DNA of 64,000 bases from Sclerodactyla briareus (GCA_026419785.1 JAODTK010003921.1:1-64000), one strand, 5' to 3'. Positions 23,834-36,590 are shown, counted from the stretch's first letter. Notes: generated from the letters alone by a model not told the origin. Program-made: numbers and translations.

Positions 23834-25400
23834 ATGATCTACACGGATGATTTACGCCACGTATCTGCAGTGCCGTATTGGGACCGGCCAACTATAACTG
23901 CACTTTAACACAACAACATATGGAAACGAGCCAGCTACATTGCTGATGCTGGAGACGCTGTCCTCCTAACCTGTGAACCCCCGGATGGAAAAAACCGATG
24001 GGAATGTGAACATCAAGGAGATCCCGTGATTAACGGGGGAAGCGGTTTCAACACTGGTAGATGATGGTAGATTGGGAGAGACGTGAACAAAACATCCCAA
24101 CAAATACCATTTGAGATAGCTGTAATACCGATGAAGGCCTTTGGGTTGGTGATTTTAAAAAAAACTTATCGAGGTCGCGCGGAACCCGTTATTATTGTGA
24201 GTGTCAACTGTGGCGTTGGTACTTATTTTTCATCTGGAGGAATCTCAAAACGTACGTTGACCGTTATGTTTCTGCGCGAGGTAAAGTTATCGGCTTTGGT
24301 ACACTATCAGCTGGAGTGCAGAGAGGACTTTTCACTGATGGTGAAAAATTGAAAAAATTGATTTTTTAAACTGTCCTATCCCGAGATAGTGCAGGTGAAT
24401 TGACGAATGAGCAAAAAATGCAGGTAAGTGACAAGCAGTGAGCAAACCACGATCATTTGTGACGTTACGCGGTAAAAACCAACACCAACGGTCTGCGTTC
24501 AACAAAATGTGGATTACTGTGGACATTCGAAAGTATAACCAGTGTTTTACAGAGTCCTAGTAGTTTCATTAATGCCGTCGAAGGGAGTGATTAGAGGAAG
24601 GGGAAACCGCACCTACATGCACCTGGTAATCACAGTCGGCTTGACTCTGTTGAATGGAGTGGAGTGACAACTACTCTCCGAGGGAACGTATCATCGCTAT
24701 AGGGGAAACATCTCGAACGGAAGTGTGCTAGAAAAAGAAAAATCAGATTTGCGAATGACCGATGGGTATCTTATAAATTGCACTGCAACACTAGATTCGA
24801 AGGTGGAAGTGCGCAAGCTCGTGTGTGGACAAAATATAGAGTTCGCCATCGTCACGGCAACCGATCGGGTGAAGGGTGACAGATCACACACCGTGGCCGT
24901 AGTCTCTCGCTCCCACGTCCGCCGAGAATTGAATATGAGACGGGAGATAGATGGACCAGGCAGTTTTATCTGGTATCCGATTGGCTTCTGTTTTGTTGTA
25001 ATCGTGATTGGTCTGTTAATTTCCATGTTATATATCACTGGAACCGACGAAAGCTGAGACGCGTGGAACAAGGTAGCCGGTAGAACTGGGACTGGGAATT
25101 GTGACGTCACGGAAATGACGAAAATGGGGTTATCGCCGAGCGAGGCAGAAGTTACACGAACGAAATGTCCTAACCCATACATCCCGGATAACGAGGACAC
25201 CGAAGTGACGCGGATGGGTTTATCGCAGAACGATGCTGAGGTAGAAACGAACGATATGTACGAACCGTACGTCCCGATGAAGGAATACCGAAACGGCTCA
25301 ATCGCCATCGTGAAAAAAAAATCCCGGGAGGGTTGTGTATGAACTAGTGTCTTAATCGATTCCGAAGAAGCCGAGTACGAGTGCAGTTTCAAATGCCCCA
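23834..25400 (+). pseudogene. Gamma-B: Ig-Ig-TM receptor with tyrosine-motif tail, frameshifted
   Basis: A paralog of gamma-E, read in pieces. First Ig domain: GDAVLLTC near 23,950-23,973, 'STLVDDGRL' near 24,050, and a YYCECQLWR-like end near 24,190-24,215. The Cys-rich linker and second Ig start follow at 24,360-24,620. The second half of Ig2 is MLEKEKSDLRMTDG to INCTATLDSKVE (24,725-24,805). The TM helix is IGFCFVVIVIGLLISMLYI (24,975-25,035). Two tail units lie at 25,115-25,290 (MTKMGLSPSEAEV; MYEPYVP). The last bases read GRVVYELVS then stop, which fits ITIM spacing. No introns are needed. There are at least six single-base frame changes. Confidence 0.65.
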
Positions 25401-25559
25401 GTCTCTATACCGTAGGGATATGACTCCGAGTCACGAATCCGGACGCGACTACAGCATATGAACCATACGTGGTTCGAGTTAGGAGACTAGTTTACACAAC
25501 ACGAAAATAATATGACTGCAAAAGAGCAGATTTATCCCTAAACGTCGGTTTTTGTTATT
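25401..25559 (+). repeat. Gamma-B 3' region, conserved with 62,090-62,320
   Basis: 'tcgattccgaagaagccgag' and 'cgactacagc.tatgaa' recur after gamma-E. The text EEAEYEC and ATTAYEPYV is reminiscent of tail units but lies after the stop in both copies, so it may be an old extra tail unit now untranslated. Confidence 0.45.
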
Positions 25560-26400
25560 AGTTCTTTTTTTGTATTTAATAAAGGTTTTTTCAGTGACCA
25601 GAGGAGGGCGAACCCATAATTGCCTAAAAACAAAATTAGGCAACACCGACGCCCAGAAACTAAAAGAAATAAGAGGATCCAGCTTGTTTGATATCGACTC
25701 TTGAACAACCGCTGGAGGATCAAAGCAGGTAGAAATACATCCCGGGAAGCCTATTCCGGCACGCGAAGTGCGATGGAAAAAGTGCGAGCATAGGTTTCGG
25801 TGGGCGAAGACGTGGGAGAATGCAACCGAAACGGTTTGGCTGGAAGAAGAAGAGTGAGTATTGCGAGTAACCTCGATTGATGGAGGAACAGCATCCCCAG
25901 CTCAAGAAGAACATGACCATAAAAGTAGCGGTGAAGGGGACAGAGAGGTTATACAGATCTGCGATGGATGGAGGCTTAAGTGAGGAAGAAGATGATCAAT
26001 CGTTGATGAGACGCAATGACCTTTCTCTGAATACGATCAAGGTCACTGAGAGAGGATGGGGAAGCCCCGCCCCATATATGGCAACCATATTCCTTTAGGG
26101 ATCGAATTTGGGCTTTTTAAGCAGAAGTAGCTGTTTTGAGGTGAAGTATTTCCTTGCACGAACTGAGAAGCCCAACTTTCCTATAAGCATTGACATCGAT
26201 AGACTTGATATGAGAGTTCCAGGACAGTTGTTGCTGATTCCATACCAAGGATATTAAGAGAATTAGACTGAGGGATGATCTAGTCAGCCATAGAAAATCG
26301 GTGCGCAGGAACACGCCTACCGAACTCAGCAATTCTGAAGTTTTAGATTGGTTGCAGGTAACCAAATTAGCAGTGTCCCAGTTAAAAATAGAAGGTATGT
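25560..26400 (-). mobile_element. Retrotransposon fragment inserted 3' of gamma-B
   Basis: The minus frame 26,365-26,117 reads QQLSWNSHIKSIDVNAYRKV then GLLSSCKEIL, the conserved 'LSW..HI..I..KAYRKLGLL' C-terminal RT region. 25,800-25,730 gives the later 'PRTSR.WN.LP'-like end. It is the same family as 9,480-11,060 and 47,450-48,900. The equivalent position after gamma-E (~62,310) lacks it, so it inserted after duplication. A T-rich stretch at 25,560-25,590 may be the remnant 3' tail. Confidence 0.72.
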
Positions 26401-27100
26401 CAAAAATAGTATATTGAAGACATGGACTTGATGATCATTGGTGTACTCATTCACTTACTGCTGTCACCGAACAAGTTTATTGAGAATCGATATAGGATTA
26501 ATTGTGATATTTCTGGTTTTGAACCCAGCCCCACTCATTCATTCATATTCCATTAGCTCGGCCCTAAAGAAAATAGGGATAACTACTCCTGAGAGGCATA
26601 TGTTTTTTTCACGTATGGGAGAAATATTTTTCTCCGCCTCAAGCTGTCAACGGAACTTAAGTGAAGCCGCTTATAGAACTTAAGTCGTATGACAATTTAA
26701 AAGATTCTAATACTTTTACTATCTGGATATCCCCTATTATTTCTTTCACATTCATTCCATATTGACGACATGTCATATATCCGTGAGGTTATTATTATCG
26801 ATAGCTAGATGAGGGTAAGAGTAAAAGAAAATCCGTCATCAATCACAGTGTATAAATATTTCTTGAATGATCTATACGATGTATATACTTTTTTCACGTT
26901 TGATGATCAGCGGCCCATTTAGATGAACCATCATAGCCTATTGAAACTTCTACTCACTCCATAGTCATCAGTCGTGTTGGGGTTTGACTATTGTGATCCC
27001 CTCACATCATCGATATAATATATTATCAAGTTTGCCAATCGCAATGTATAGCGGAACCGTTGTCTTGTAGTTCGTTTTATGGGTATCTCCTGGTGAACCT
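26401..27100. repeat. Spacer paralogous to 62,330-63,070
   Basis: Collinear similarity ends in a perfect 60-base match, 27,031-27,090 with 63,006-63,065. No gene was found. AT-rich in the middle. Confidence 0.65.
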
Positions 27101-28380
27101 ACATTAATTTTTACTTTTTTCTTTATTCGTTAGAAACGGGTCCCTCTCAGCCCACGCACAGGGCGTAGTGGAAGGGTTGATGATTGAGGTGGGGGGGGGG
27201 GGTGTAGAGATTATTAATTGCCGCCGGTCTGGTAATGGTGAATGATATGGGGGGTTAAGGGATGGGTGTCTCCTCCCATGTGGAAACTTTTGAAATTGAA
27301 ACGTCCTCAGATGCAATCTGGTGCAATATTTTCAGTATTGGGCGTTCAGTATTACTCAACCCGTCACGCACGACGCGGGACCCTTTCTATTTGGACGCCC
27401 AAATTTCCTGCCCGGATGCTAAACAAGTGCCGATTTCGCTGCAGCTCGTTGAGTATATGAAGCAACCAGCATACACACTGCGCACTAGGCCGCAAAAATT
27501 TGACCTTCAATTGTTGCAATCGATCGCAAGATTCGGCCATTTAGTACTTCTTCTTTCCACCTATGCATTAGGGTATCTCTAATCAGATTTTAACTAATTC
27601 TGTGCCCAAAGTTGGGTCGTTTCCTGCCTGATTTTTTTATCCACAAAAAGAAAAAAAAAACAAAAACTGGGGGGTGCCCTCTCATCTCTCGCCTTGTACT
27701 CTTAGCTCTGCCGTTCGTATGATTTCCCGCCTAAAACCGACTTTTTCATGTTCCCATCTGAGAATTCTTTCTTAATGGTGTTTCAGCAAAATGGCTTGAA
27801 TTTTTCATGTATTCTCTGGGGTATAGAACCAGACAAAACCCTTCAATAACTATCATATCATGAAATAAAATGTCAAATGCTTGACGCCTTTTCCCCCTTT
27901 TGCCGAATGGCCGACAGCCTCGGTCACTCGTCCCAATTACACCGACGGCGACGTGCCATAAAATAATGTTTGGCCGGCGTGTCATTCTCTTGCCGACGCT
28001 GAATGGCCAATTGGCTAGATGAAGAGCCAAAAATCGAAATTGCCGATAATAAGTCTGGCTTCCGTCTTCCTTTCTAATCCTCTTTCCATCCCTGTCTTCC
28101 CCTTCACCCTTACTTCCCTTTGTCCTTTTCTCCCCGCTTTCTTCTTCCTACTCTCCTCTTTTCCTCTTCTTTTCCTCCTCTTCTCTCTCCTCTTTCTTTT
28201 CTTTCCTCTTTCTCCTTTTTGCCGACAGATATAAATTTGCCCGACGCATGAAATTATTGGGGGGGGGGGTGACACCCCCCGCTCGCTACGGCCCCGACAA
28301 CGCATGAACGATACAAGAGGAATTAGTACCAGTTTGGTAGTTGTTTTGCTCCCACCACCCAAGGCTGTTCAACTATAAGT
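27101..28380. other. Unique region between gamma-B and gamma-C with low-complexity DNA
   Basis: The region holds a G run (27,191-27,202), an A run, and a second G run facing a C run (28,259-28,280) that resembles a repeat-element end. Plus frames of 72 and 106 codons (27,242 and 27,262) overlap each other and have no recognised domain. No paralog was found in the window. Confidence 0.4.
28060..28225. repeat. Polypyrimidine tract (~165 bases)
   Basis: The plus strand is almost only C and T ('ttcctcttcttttcctcctc' style). It is purine-only on the other strand and may form triplex DNA. Confidence 0.85.
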
Positions 28381-29040
28381 CTGCATTAGTGATCCCAGAC
28401 AGACTACATAAACAACGAACTTCGTAATTCCCTGTTTGATAAGTTTCTGACTGTGAAACTAATGACATAACACTGATAACCCGGAAACATCGAAAGGACG
28501 AACTATTGTGACACTATCGTTGCGGGGAACATCATGGCATAGACCTCTAGGGGGTTAGGGGAAACTATAGAACCTGAGCAAGTCAGTTCGTTGCCTAACC
28601 GATCAGCAATTGCGATCGTATACATCGTATATTTCGAATGTTGAAGGTTTGAAATACATAATTATTGGATTCAGTTAGAACGAAATTGGTTTTTAGGATG
28701 TTCGACCAGCCTGCTCCTGAGGCTGTGGATTTGATATGTGGGAACTAGATGAAGATGCCCTGGTGGAGATGAGCGGTTATCACAGGAACACGTAGGAATG
28801 TCGAAAGATTTGCAGTAAATCAGGACAATTATTTGATGCACTCATTCAATGCTCTAGAGTCTAGCGCTTTGAAACTTGATTTAAAATTAATAACTTAAAG
28901 ACTCTCATTGATTTCCAGTTACTGGGTAGTAATTGCTATCCGCCCTACCCGGGACGATATTCCAGACAAATCGCGACAGTTTTCGCGATAGTATTAAACA
29001 TCTACTTGTTTATTCAATCTAACCATCAAACACGTCCCGG
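28381..29040. other. Gamma-C upstream region
   Basis: No frame or repeat is recognised in these 660 bases. It should contain the gamma-C promoter, but the TATATAG block of gamma-B and gamma-E was not found here. Confidence 0.4.
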
Positions 29041-29048
29041 TATCAACA

Positions 29049-31030
29049 ATGGTGTACATCGGATTCCTTTACGCCTCATTCTTACGCAGTGCCGGATTTG
29101 TGACAGGGCACGATATAAAGCTTTTCTTCAACGAGTCAAATCACCAAGTTCGCAGAGGTTTCCCGGCTGGAATTGACGGCGGGCGATCACCGTTGTTGGA
29201 ACCTGATGAACACCAAGTGCAACTACGAAATTTAACATTAGGAGAACGTTGACGACTTGAGAAATGGTGCCGGTGTTACATCAAGTGGACCAGAATTTTC
29301 AACGATATCGCTTGGAAAACCGAAATTAAAACGAATATAGATTGGTAATTTCAAACATGACTTCTGGATAGAATCGGTATTGGTGTGAGTGTGAAGGAGG
29401 CGCCGGTTGTATTTTTTGGAGAAGTAACACGGTGTAGTTGAGATGTATGTTCGGAACGAAATGAAGTGATGGACTATTGTATATTATCGAACGGAAGGAT
29501 GGATTGTTCTTCAGTGATGAAAAAGTGAACGTAGGATGTCCTAGTTTGGAAGGTTTCGAAATAAAAAGCCGGTAACCGCACGATATATAGCCAGTTGGAA
29601 GTAAACAGTGGACAGCACCAAACATATTACATGAATCCGTAAAACGTAATGCCTTGAACAACACGTAAACTGGGTTGCATTGATGAACAAAGTAGTATTG
29701 TAGATATTCCAAAGATAACAGTTTACAATTCTTTGTTACTTTCAGTGACGCGTTACGGACAGGTATCACAAGGAAGGTGCAAGCTCACTTTAGCATGCTC
29801 TGAACATCCACAGTCACCGATGACATTGTTTGACTGGAGCTGTTAGGAGGGTAAATTACTCTCTCGGTTGGAAAGATACGGAGATAAGAACAATGAATGG
29901 GAGGTTTCGATGCTAACAAAATCACCTTGCAAATGTAACTAGCAGCGCCATCCTCAGCTACTGTACTGGCAAAGCTAGGGTCGAAGTCAAATACCACAGG
30001 GGCTACAATAATACCAGACCATCAAACCACATCCAATCCCCCATTGGTGGCACCAATGAGACTGTGGGACGAATTCTCCAGTTTATCAGGAGCTGGCCCA
30101 CAACAAGTTCAATCACCCGAACTATGCCGCAGCTTTTCGACCCAGGGTTATCCGTCAGTAATGTAACCGGAATTGATTCAGGAAGCCATATCTGGATATT
30201 CACCGGACTTCGGATATCGTGGTTTCAGTCGTTCTATTATTATTCATCAGATGTACCGGAATCGGCAGAAGCTAAGGCGCACGGACAAAGTTGCAGAATC
30301 TTCAAGTGGGGTAGTCGGAGTGTTGGAAGATAGTGACGTCAGAAAAATGACAGATATGGGTTTATCGACGAAAGAAGCCGAGGTAGCAACGAACGAAATG
30401 TACGAGCCGTACATCCCGGAACGAGAAAAAAAAACAACGAAATGATGGGGACGTGGTTATCGTCCAGCGGAGCTGAAATAGCAACGAACGAAATGTACGA
30501 GCCGTACATCCCGGAACGAGAAAAAACAACGAAATGATGGGGACGTGGTTATCGTCCAGCGGAGCTGAAATAGCAACGAACGAAATGTACAAACCGTGCA
30601 TTCCGGAACAAGAGAACAACGAAATGATGGAGACGTGGTTATCGCCCAGCGGAGCTGACATACCTACAAACGAAATGTACGAACCGTACATCCCGGAACA
30701 AGAGAACAACGAAATGATGGAGACGTGGTTATCGCCCAGCGAAGCTGAGATAGCAACATACGAAATGTACGAACCGTACATGGGGTAAAGAGAAAACAAC
30801 GAAATGGTTGAGATAGTTTCCATCATCGAGCGAAGGTAGGGTTAGCACGAACGAATTACGACCCGACCTCCCTGCGGATGGAAGTCAGAAATGAACGGAA
30901 ATGGTTTACCACGGAATGATGCTACAATGTAGTAACGAATGAAATATACGAACCGACATTCCAGAGAATGAAACTATTGAAGGGACGCCAAACGCGCTGA
31001 ATCGCGGAGAAAGGCGTTTTGGACTATACC
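29049..31030 (+). pseudogene. Gamma-C: Ig-Ig-TM receptor with expanded repeat tail, frameshifted
   Basis: ATG at 29,049 opens the signal peptide MVYIGFLYASFLRSAGFV, equivalent to MMYHGLIHATVLCSALFV of gamma-E. The first Ig ends at 29,340-29,385 with RLVISNMTSG then NRYWCECE. The second Ig appears at 29,775-29,905 as KLTLACSEHPQSPMTLFDWS and RYGDKNNEWEVSM. A weak TM lies at ~30,190-30,250, then KLRRTDKVAESS (30,268-30,303), identical in type to gamma-E KLRRVDKVAESS. The tail has one unit at 30,339-30,430, then units of 90-92 bases to ~30,797 and two decayed ones to ~30,970. An in-frame stop at 30,786 sits in the fifth unit. No introns are needed. The relative with the closest layout is gamma-D. 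Confidence 0.65.
30339..30970 (+). repeat. Coding minisatellite: gamma-C tail units of 90-92 bases
   Basis: Unit starts are near 30,339, 30,436, 30,528, 30,618, 30,708, 30,798 and ~30,890. Each encodes (N)EMM.TWLS..GAEI.TNEMYEPYIPE. The middle units are nearly identical at DNA level, the outer ones diverged, as expected for unequal exchange. Every intact unit supplies a YEPY tyrosine pair. Confidence 0.85.
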
Positions 31031-32640
31031 TAGCTCCTTAATCCAATTCAAATTATGTATGATACGCAACAGAAGTACTGGTATTTGTATGAAGGTCTCG
31101 ATACGGTTTCAGTCGCAATAATTCTCGTTGTGACCAGTGAAACGCCTATCACAATCTATTATCTCTTCCCGCACGTATTTGGTTCTGGTTTTTCGCATTT
31201 CACTATTACCAATCTATACCTACTCGGCTTAGGCCATTTGCACTCTGAACGGTGTGAATGCTTTCTTGGTCTGTCACAGCAGAAGCATTTGGGCCGGGCT
31301 GGCGCTTTTGACGGTTATGATGCATTTAATTTGCACTGAATAGTGTGTCCTACTTCACGTCACTTTTCGTTAATTATTTCTAGCTATTTTAATAATAATA
31401 ATAAGAATAATAATAATAATATTAATACTAGTAATAGTACGCAAACTCCAACAAAAATGCGCTTCACGGATGCTGAAGTGCAGTGGGAACATTTGACTGT
31501 GAAAAAAGAGAATTTTTTCAGGGCGACGTCTAGATGAATAGAGTCAAGAGACCTCAAATCAACAGAATGGAGTTCCATAAGTGGGACACAGTTCAAAAGC
31601 TACGGTACCATATGCTTTTGTTCGAGACCTGGAACCTGAAGTTGATGTGAAGACGGGACGTGTTGACTCTGTGTGTGTAGCAATTATGTAAATATGCCTG
31701 GCTGGAGTACCACTTTTGATAGCGCACGAAATGCATGATGTGACTATAGTCGATAGGCTGAGGAATAGCAGCCCGGGTATCCTCCTCAGAATAGGGGTAA
31801 CATGTGTAATTTTCTTAACCCTGCCAACTACACCGGTGAGCTGTGTTTTGAACTCTTCTGTAGCAGACTGATAATCGGTTAGTAGAAGCCTCAAGCAGTA
31901 ATGAATTTCCTTAGTCGAGTCGACTCGAAATTACGGCATGGAAATAAGTTTCGCAGTTGCTGGCCTATCAAGATATATTAAGTTCCCCACACAACTTCCT
32001 AATATGGATACATCATTATACGTGGCATGCGTATGTGAATTAGTAATCCATAGTTTAGTGAGTTTCCCACTATAGACCACCATACATGATCGATGTTACA
32101 CATTTGGGCTGATGTAGCAAGTGGACACCTAGCCACCAGACACAACTCTATTCAGTGGAGTTGTTGAGGCTTCTCCCTTCTCCTTCAACCCTTAATTCAC
32201 TCCTTTTCCGCGTCATATTGACGTGATTCTATTTTGATAAGACAATTGACTTTTAAAATCTGTTGGGCTTGTGGGTGGTCATTTCCATGCTCCATGAAAG
32301 TGCCCTCCACGACTCACGGATCCAATACCATTATTTAGTGTGGCGCGCGAGCAATGGCTAGTTGGATCCACGTTATATGCGATGATTTTCAGACATGAGT
32401 TGTGGCAGTTGACTTCCTGCAGAAAAGTTATGGGATTGAAAAACTTATAAATAATATTTTTTGATTATAGCTCTAAACGTTGTCAGGTCATGTGTTCATT
32501 GTGTGTCATTTTCCTGCCATCGGGGCCGAGCCTTCCGTGATTATGGGGATAATCAAATTTTTTCATGAACGCTCGCCACAACCTATGGTTATCAATTTTA
32601 TGAACGTCCCCGGGTTGGCCTTTTTATTTTAGTGTACGTT
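31031..32640. other. Intergenic between gamma-C and a retroelement
   Basis: No supported gene in ~1.6 kb. Frames of 64-111 codons occur on both strands (31,343-31,537; 31,559-31,894) without recognisable features. A trinucleotide microsatellite is annotated separately. Confidence 0.45.
31389..31440. repeat. (AAT)n microsatellite
   Basis: 'aataataataataag' continues as imperfect AAT repeats for ~50 bases. Confidence 0.9.
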
Positions 32641-33260
32641 GGTGAAACGGTCAGGACGAAACGAAATCCTCATGGAATACCATGAAGCACAACAGGAGAA
32701 TAACTCGGATGCCTAAAGAATCCGTTCACAATTCTGTAAAATAAATCCAGAATTGCTCTTGAACGCTTCACACTCTTAGACAAAACAACATCTTCAGGCA
32801 GGCTATCACTCCGCTAATAACTCTCTGCGAGAAGAAATATCCCGAAATCAATCTACAAAGCGTCTGCAACGAAGCTCGATTCAATGACCCCTATTGGTAG
32901 TAGAACTGGAAAACTCAAAGAAATCGTGGAAACAAAGGACGGGCCATCCTTATCCATGAACGAAGAAAACCTGAATAAAATCACCTTGAATTCGTCTCTA
33001 TCTTTCGAGAATTGAGAGTCCATACTAGGGGCAGAGAACTCCAGGTGAGGTCTCATCAGTTGCTTAAACATCCTAACAACAGTATCTTGTTCAAGGCCCA
33101 TGGTATCATCCTCCGTATCTTAAGGTCTCACAAGAGAAGGTTGCCTTGCTTCACTCTGATCTATGGTTGGGTTCGGAAAAATCTACAGGAGATGCGATAG
33201 TCGAAGAGCATATGTGTGAACGTGGTCCATCCTCCATGAGTTATGTTGAAAATATGTTGG
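32640..33260 (-). mobile_element. Decayed non-LTR retrotransposon, RT C-terminal fragment
   Basis: The minus frame 33,101-32,853 contains FKQLMRPHLEFSAP followed by DSQFSKD, the '.LVRPHLEY.A.VW.....KD' landmark between RT palm and thumb. Later bases (~32,780) read SLPEDVVLSKSVK, the usual 'LP..VV...SV..FK' end. It shares no obvious identity with the other RT fragments here, so it is a third element type. Catalytic motifs are missing. Confidence 0.7.
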
Positions 33261-33940
33261 TAAGTACTACTACTTCCCCAAATCAAGTTTAAAAAAAAAC
33301 AAAAAATCATAGGTCAGCGTATTTCTTCGAAAGTTGGGGCTGTCGTTGCGTCCTTGTAGAGAACCACGTGGACCCAAACGTAAACTCCGGATGTGTGTAG
33401 GTCAACACCATAAACCTATCGTAAACCCAAAAGAAAACTAACAAAAATTAAACAGGAATATGCCTTCAACAAGGCATCAACCGTTGTCATAGGACTATTA
33501 ACATTCTTCCATTACTTCCACTTAAATTAGTCATCACGAACATTTTTATCTGAATCCAGCTTTATAGTGCTTGCTATGCGTTGGTACGCCCAACGAGACC
33601 TCCCCGCAAAAACGAATATTCGTCAGGGGGAAAAGAACAAAATGGTGTCTCGCCCGGTATTTGTTTGTACCACCAATGCTGGTCCTTTGTCGACAAAGAG
33701 CTCGTCTACGGGGAATTGTTCACAGTCATATATATGTATGTTTCATAGTAGGTATGAATGCGTGTGAAGTTACCACGATAACGGTGAACCCGAACTGAAC
33801 TGTGAATGTGAGGAAGTAAATATTGGGGTAATCCATATTCAGCATTTTGCAAATTGTTCGATACTATTCACTGTCGTCAGGAGAAAACATAGAGTCAAAC
33901 CAACCCGGAAGGCTTAGAGTGCATTTTTCTTCAATGCGGG
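33261..33940. other. Gamma-D upstream region
   Basis: An A-rich run (33,291-33,308) and otherwise unremarkable DNA. Two overlapping plus frames (33,567 and 33,571) are in conflict and neither shows a domain. Confidence 0.4.
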
Positions 33941-35310
33941 GAATTGTTCAATAACTTATTCTTCATGGAAACTACATTCGTTTCTTCGAATTCAGTAATG
34001 TGGCTAAGGTGTGTTTTACTAATATTATGTGTCGTCCGTAATATTTGTCCTGTACCGGGAGAGATAAGAAAAAAAACGAATATATACTGTCATCTTTCCG
34101 AGACCCATGGAATGTATTCAACACGTATGGTTTTTCTTATATAATCGTTCAGCATGAATACATACAACAAAAAAATCTTTTTGGAATCTTTTTCAATGGG
34201 CTGCATATGTGAGAGGGCATCTGTACTGTGAGCGGGCAATATAGCGCTATCAACAGTTATTCTGAACTACAGCGGCTTGCAACAATTATGCCTGAGTACC
34301 TGTGTATAGTTTGCTGGAAGCATTGGTTTTCGAGGATTCTGTGGGTTCGGCATTCCCGTCTTCCCACCTCAGGAACTGGCAGAGAGATATATACCCGGAC
34401 GAATTGCAAAACGTCGAATGTCGGGATATATCCAATCACCGTTAGTGTAATCCCGTGTTTTTCATCCAAGTTTTTTCATTGGCAGCAATAATGTATCTCA
34501 CACTCATTTCGTCAACCATTTTTCACAAACACAACTGTCCGTTCGTGACAGGAACGTTATAGCGTTGTTCTTTAAAACCATTCATTACACAACCAACGGG
34601 CAACTCTTACCATGCGAGGAAGGCGGTACGTCGTTTTAAAAAAAACCTCGTAGAAAAACGCAATGTACTAACACATTAATAAATCGTTGAATGTCAACAA
34701 ATGAACGCCCAGTCGTGGTGGAGGTGGTTTTTCCACAATAGTAGATAGTGGTAATTGGTACTTAGGAAGGAAGTGAAAAACACCAAGGATACAATCTGAG
34801 AAGGACGGTGATACTTTAGGTTGGTTAATTTGATATTATCTGCCTCCAGGTGAAACCGTTTACAACACCTTTGAGATGTCATTCGCGGGTTTGAAAGATT
34901 CCTAAAGTACGTTGATGCTCGCCTGTCCTCAGACGACAATGAAGATTTGTGTTGGGGACTTTTGTATTCTCTCGAATGGAGAAGATGGATTTTTTTTCGG
35001 GGATAAGTATATTCTAAATGTTCTGTAGGAGGAATCGTATTGAAAGTAGGTAACCAGTCAATTAGAAATGTGACAAGAAAAAGTGGCAACGAACACAAAT
35101 AATGCCTGTTGGGCAACGTTAATGTGGCAAACAACAGTAGATTGAACGGCATGAACAAAAGGTGAATTATTGCGACAACCTTCCTATTATAACAGTGTAC
35201 AACTCTCTGTTTCGGTAATGCCGAATGAGATGTCAGACAAGAAGGTGCGAATGGACTCTACATGTACGAGCTATCCGGTCAATGTTCTCAGTAGTGATAT
35301 GGGTGCGGGA

Positions 35311-36590
35311 CAGTGGCGGCGGAAGCCTACAAATTTAGGGGGGGGAAGCCAGCACAACATTTTGCTGAATTGAAGTGTGTTACTATCTAAGAGGAGCGCC
35401 ATTGGTTGGCGCGGTCGTACAAGAAAATGTTGGTTTTACAACTACCAGATGGCCGGAAACGACACTTCCTGAGCGTTTGGGGCTATATGTACCCAGTTAT
35501 AAAACTGGGTATGTCTGCAAAATGGTAGTTATAATAAAATGGAGGTATGAAGGATGATAATGCATATCAGATGGGTTTGGAGACAGCAAATCCCGCGGAG
35601 GGAGAGCCGGTAAAGGGATGTCACACACGATTTCATACACTACAGTGAACTTTTGCAGTGCAATGATCGAGAATGAGTAATTATTGGCTCACTCAGTTAG
35701 CCCCTTTCCCGCCCAGTTGGCCATTCCACAGGGTCAAGTGGTTAGCGATAGACTTGCAGTTGTTAAGGGTGTAGGTCGACTACCGTAGGTGGTTTCCTTT
35801 TTCCGCATTTTACAATAAGTGACCAACTAAGTGAAAAATTATTACGTAAGTTCAGAAGACACCAAAAGTGGTGTCTTGAAACGTACGTAAGACCTTTCTC
35901 ACTTGATGAAGTTTCGTAACAAACAGGGATCAAGGTGTAGACAATGTTATTGTTGTATCGTAACATATCTGTAAGCAATTCTACAGTATACAGTTCGATG
36001 CATAAAATCATGTGTTTTGAGTGTCTTTTTATTTGAAACGTACGTAACACATTAGCCAGACAAGCCATTTCGCAAGATAGTAATGCTAAATTCATCACAG
36101 GACATGTCAGTTGGGGTCTTTAGTCATGTTCAATCATAAAGCGGAACTAAAATTGCAAGCATCACTTTTCTGTGTTAATCTAAGGACTATTTTTTTTTTT
36201 TCAACTGTCCACTTTTGTGAGCTGAGTATTGTGGCCTTTGTACCGTGTGAACAGCGGTGATTATTGGCCATCTTGAATCTTTATTGTTACGAGGAGGTAA
36301 ATATTTCCCAATCGATTACAGATTTCGCTACCAGCTGCGAATATTGCAGACCAGGCGGTGGGCAACGGTCGGTCGGCAACTTGTGTGAACTTAGAAAGGA
36401 TAATAGTTTCACTTTATTAGGGCTCTGTATAATAGTATTGTCTATATTCCATCATTGTTCCGCAGAGGATAAGAGCACGACTTAATTGTCGTATGTTGGT
36501 GTTATTTTCAATTTCATTCTGGCAAAGTTTTAGGGAGGAAGGACCCCCCCCACTCTGAGTTTTTTGGAGGGGGGGTGTGTCGATAGTAAA
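35311..36590. mobile_element. Insertion inside the gamma-D Ig2 coding region
   Basis: Gamma-C reads continuously through this point, while gamma-D is split by ~1.3 kb. The insert starts CAGTGGCGGCGGAAGCC plus a G run. At 35,385-35,435 it has 'tatctaagaggagcgcc' and 'gttggcgcggtcgtacaaga', matching 56,547-56,590 of the insertion at 56,493, so both belong to one family. The right end is probably near the C run/G run pair at 36,544-36,577. A 60-codon frame at 35,375 is inside it and has no known domain. Confidence 0.55.

Noticed and set aside
24697..25392. 231-codon open frame on the minus strand
   Set aside because: It is antisense to gamma-B Ig2, TM and tail, whose plus-strand reading matches gamma-E domain by domain; the open frame follows from codon composition.
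29326..29769. 147-codon minus frame
   Set aside because: The plus strand here carries the gamma-C Ig end (RLVISN...NRYWCECE), supported by paralogs.
30362..30826. 154-codon minus frame with repeated MYGSYISFV text
   Set aside because: It is the antisense of the gamma-C tail units; the repeat is coding on the plus strand.
30339..30970. Regular repeats resembling a CRISPR array
   Set aside because: Units are contiguous, 90 bases, without unique spacers, and encode protein; the genome is eukaryotic.
34694..35158. 154-codon minus frame
   Set aside because: It lies antisense to the gamma-D Ig1-linker region, where the plus strand matches the gamma-E linker.
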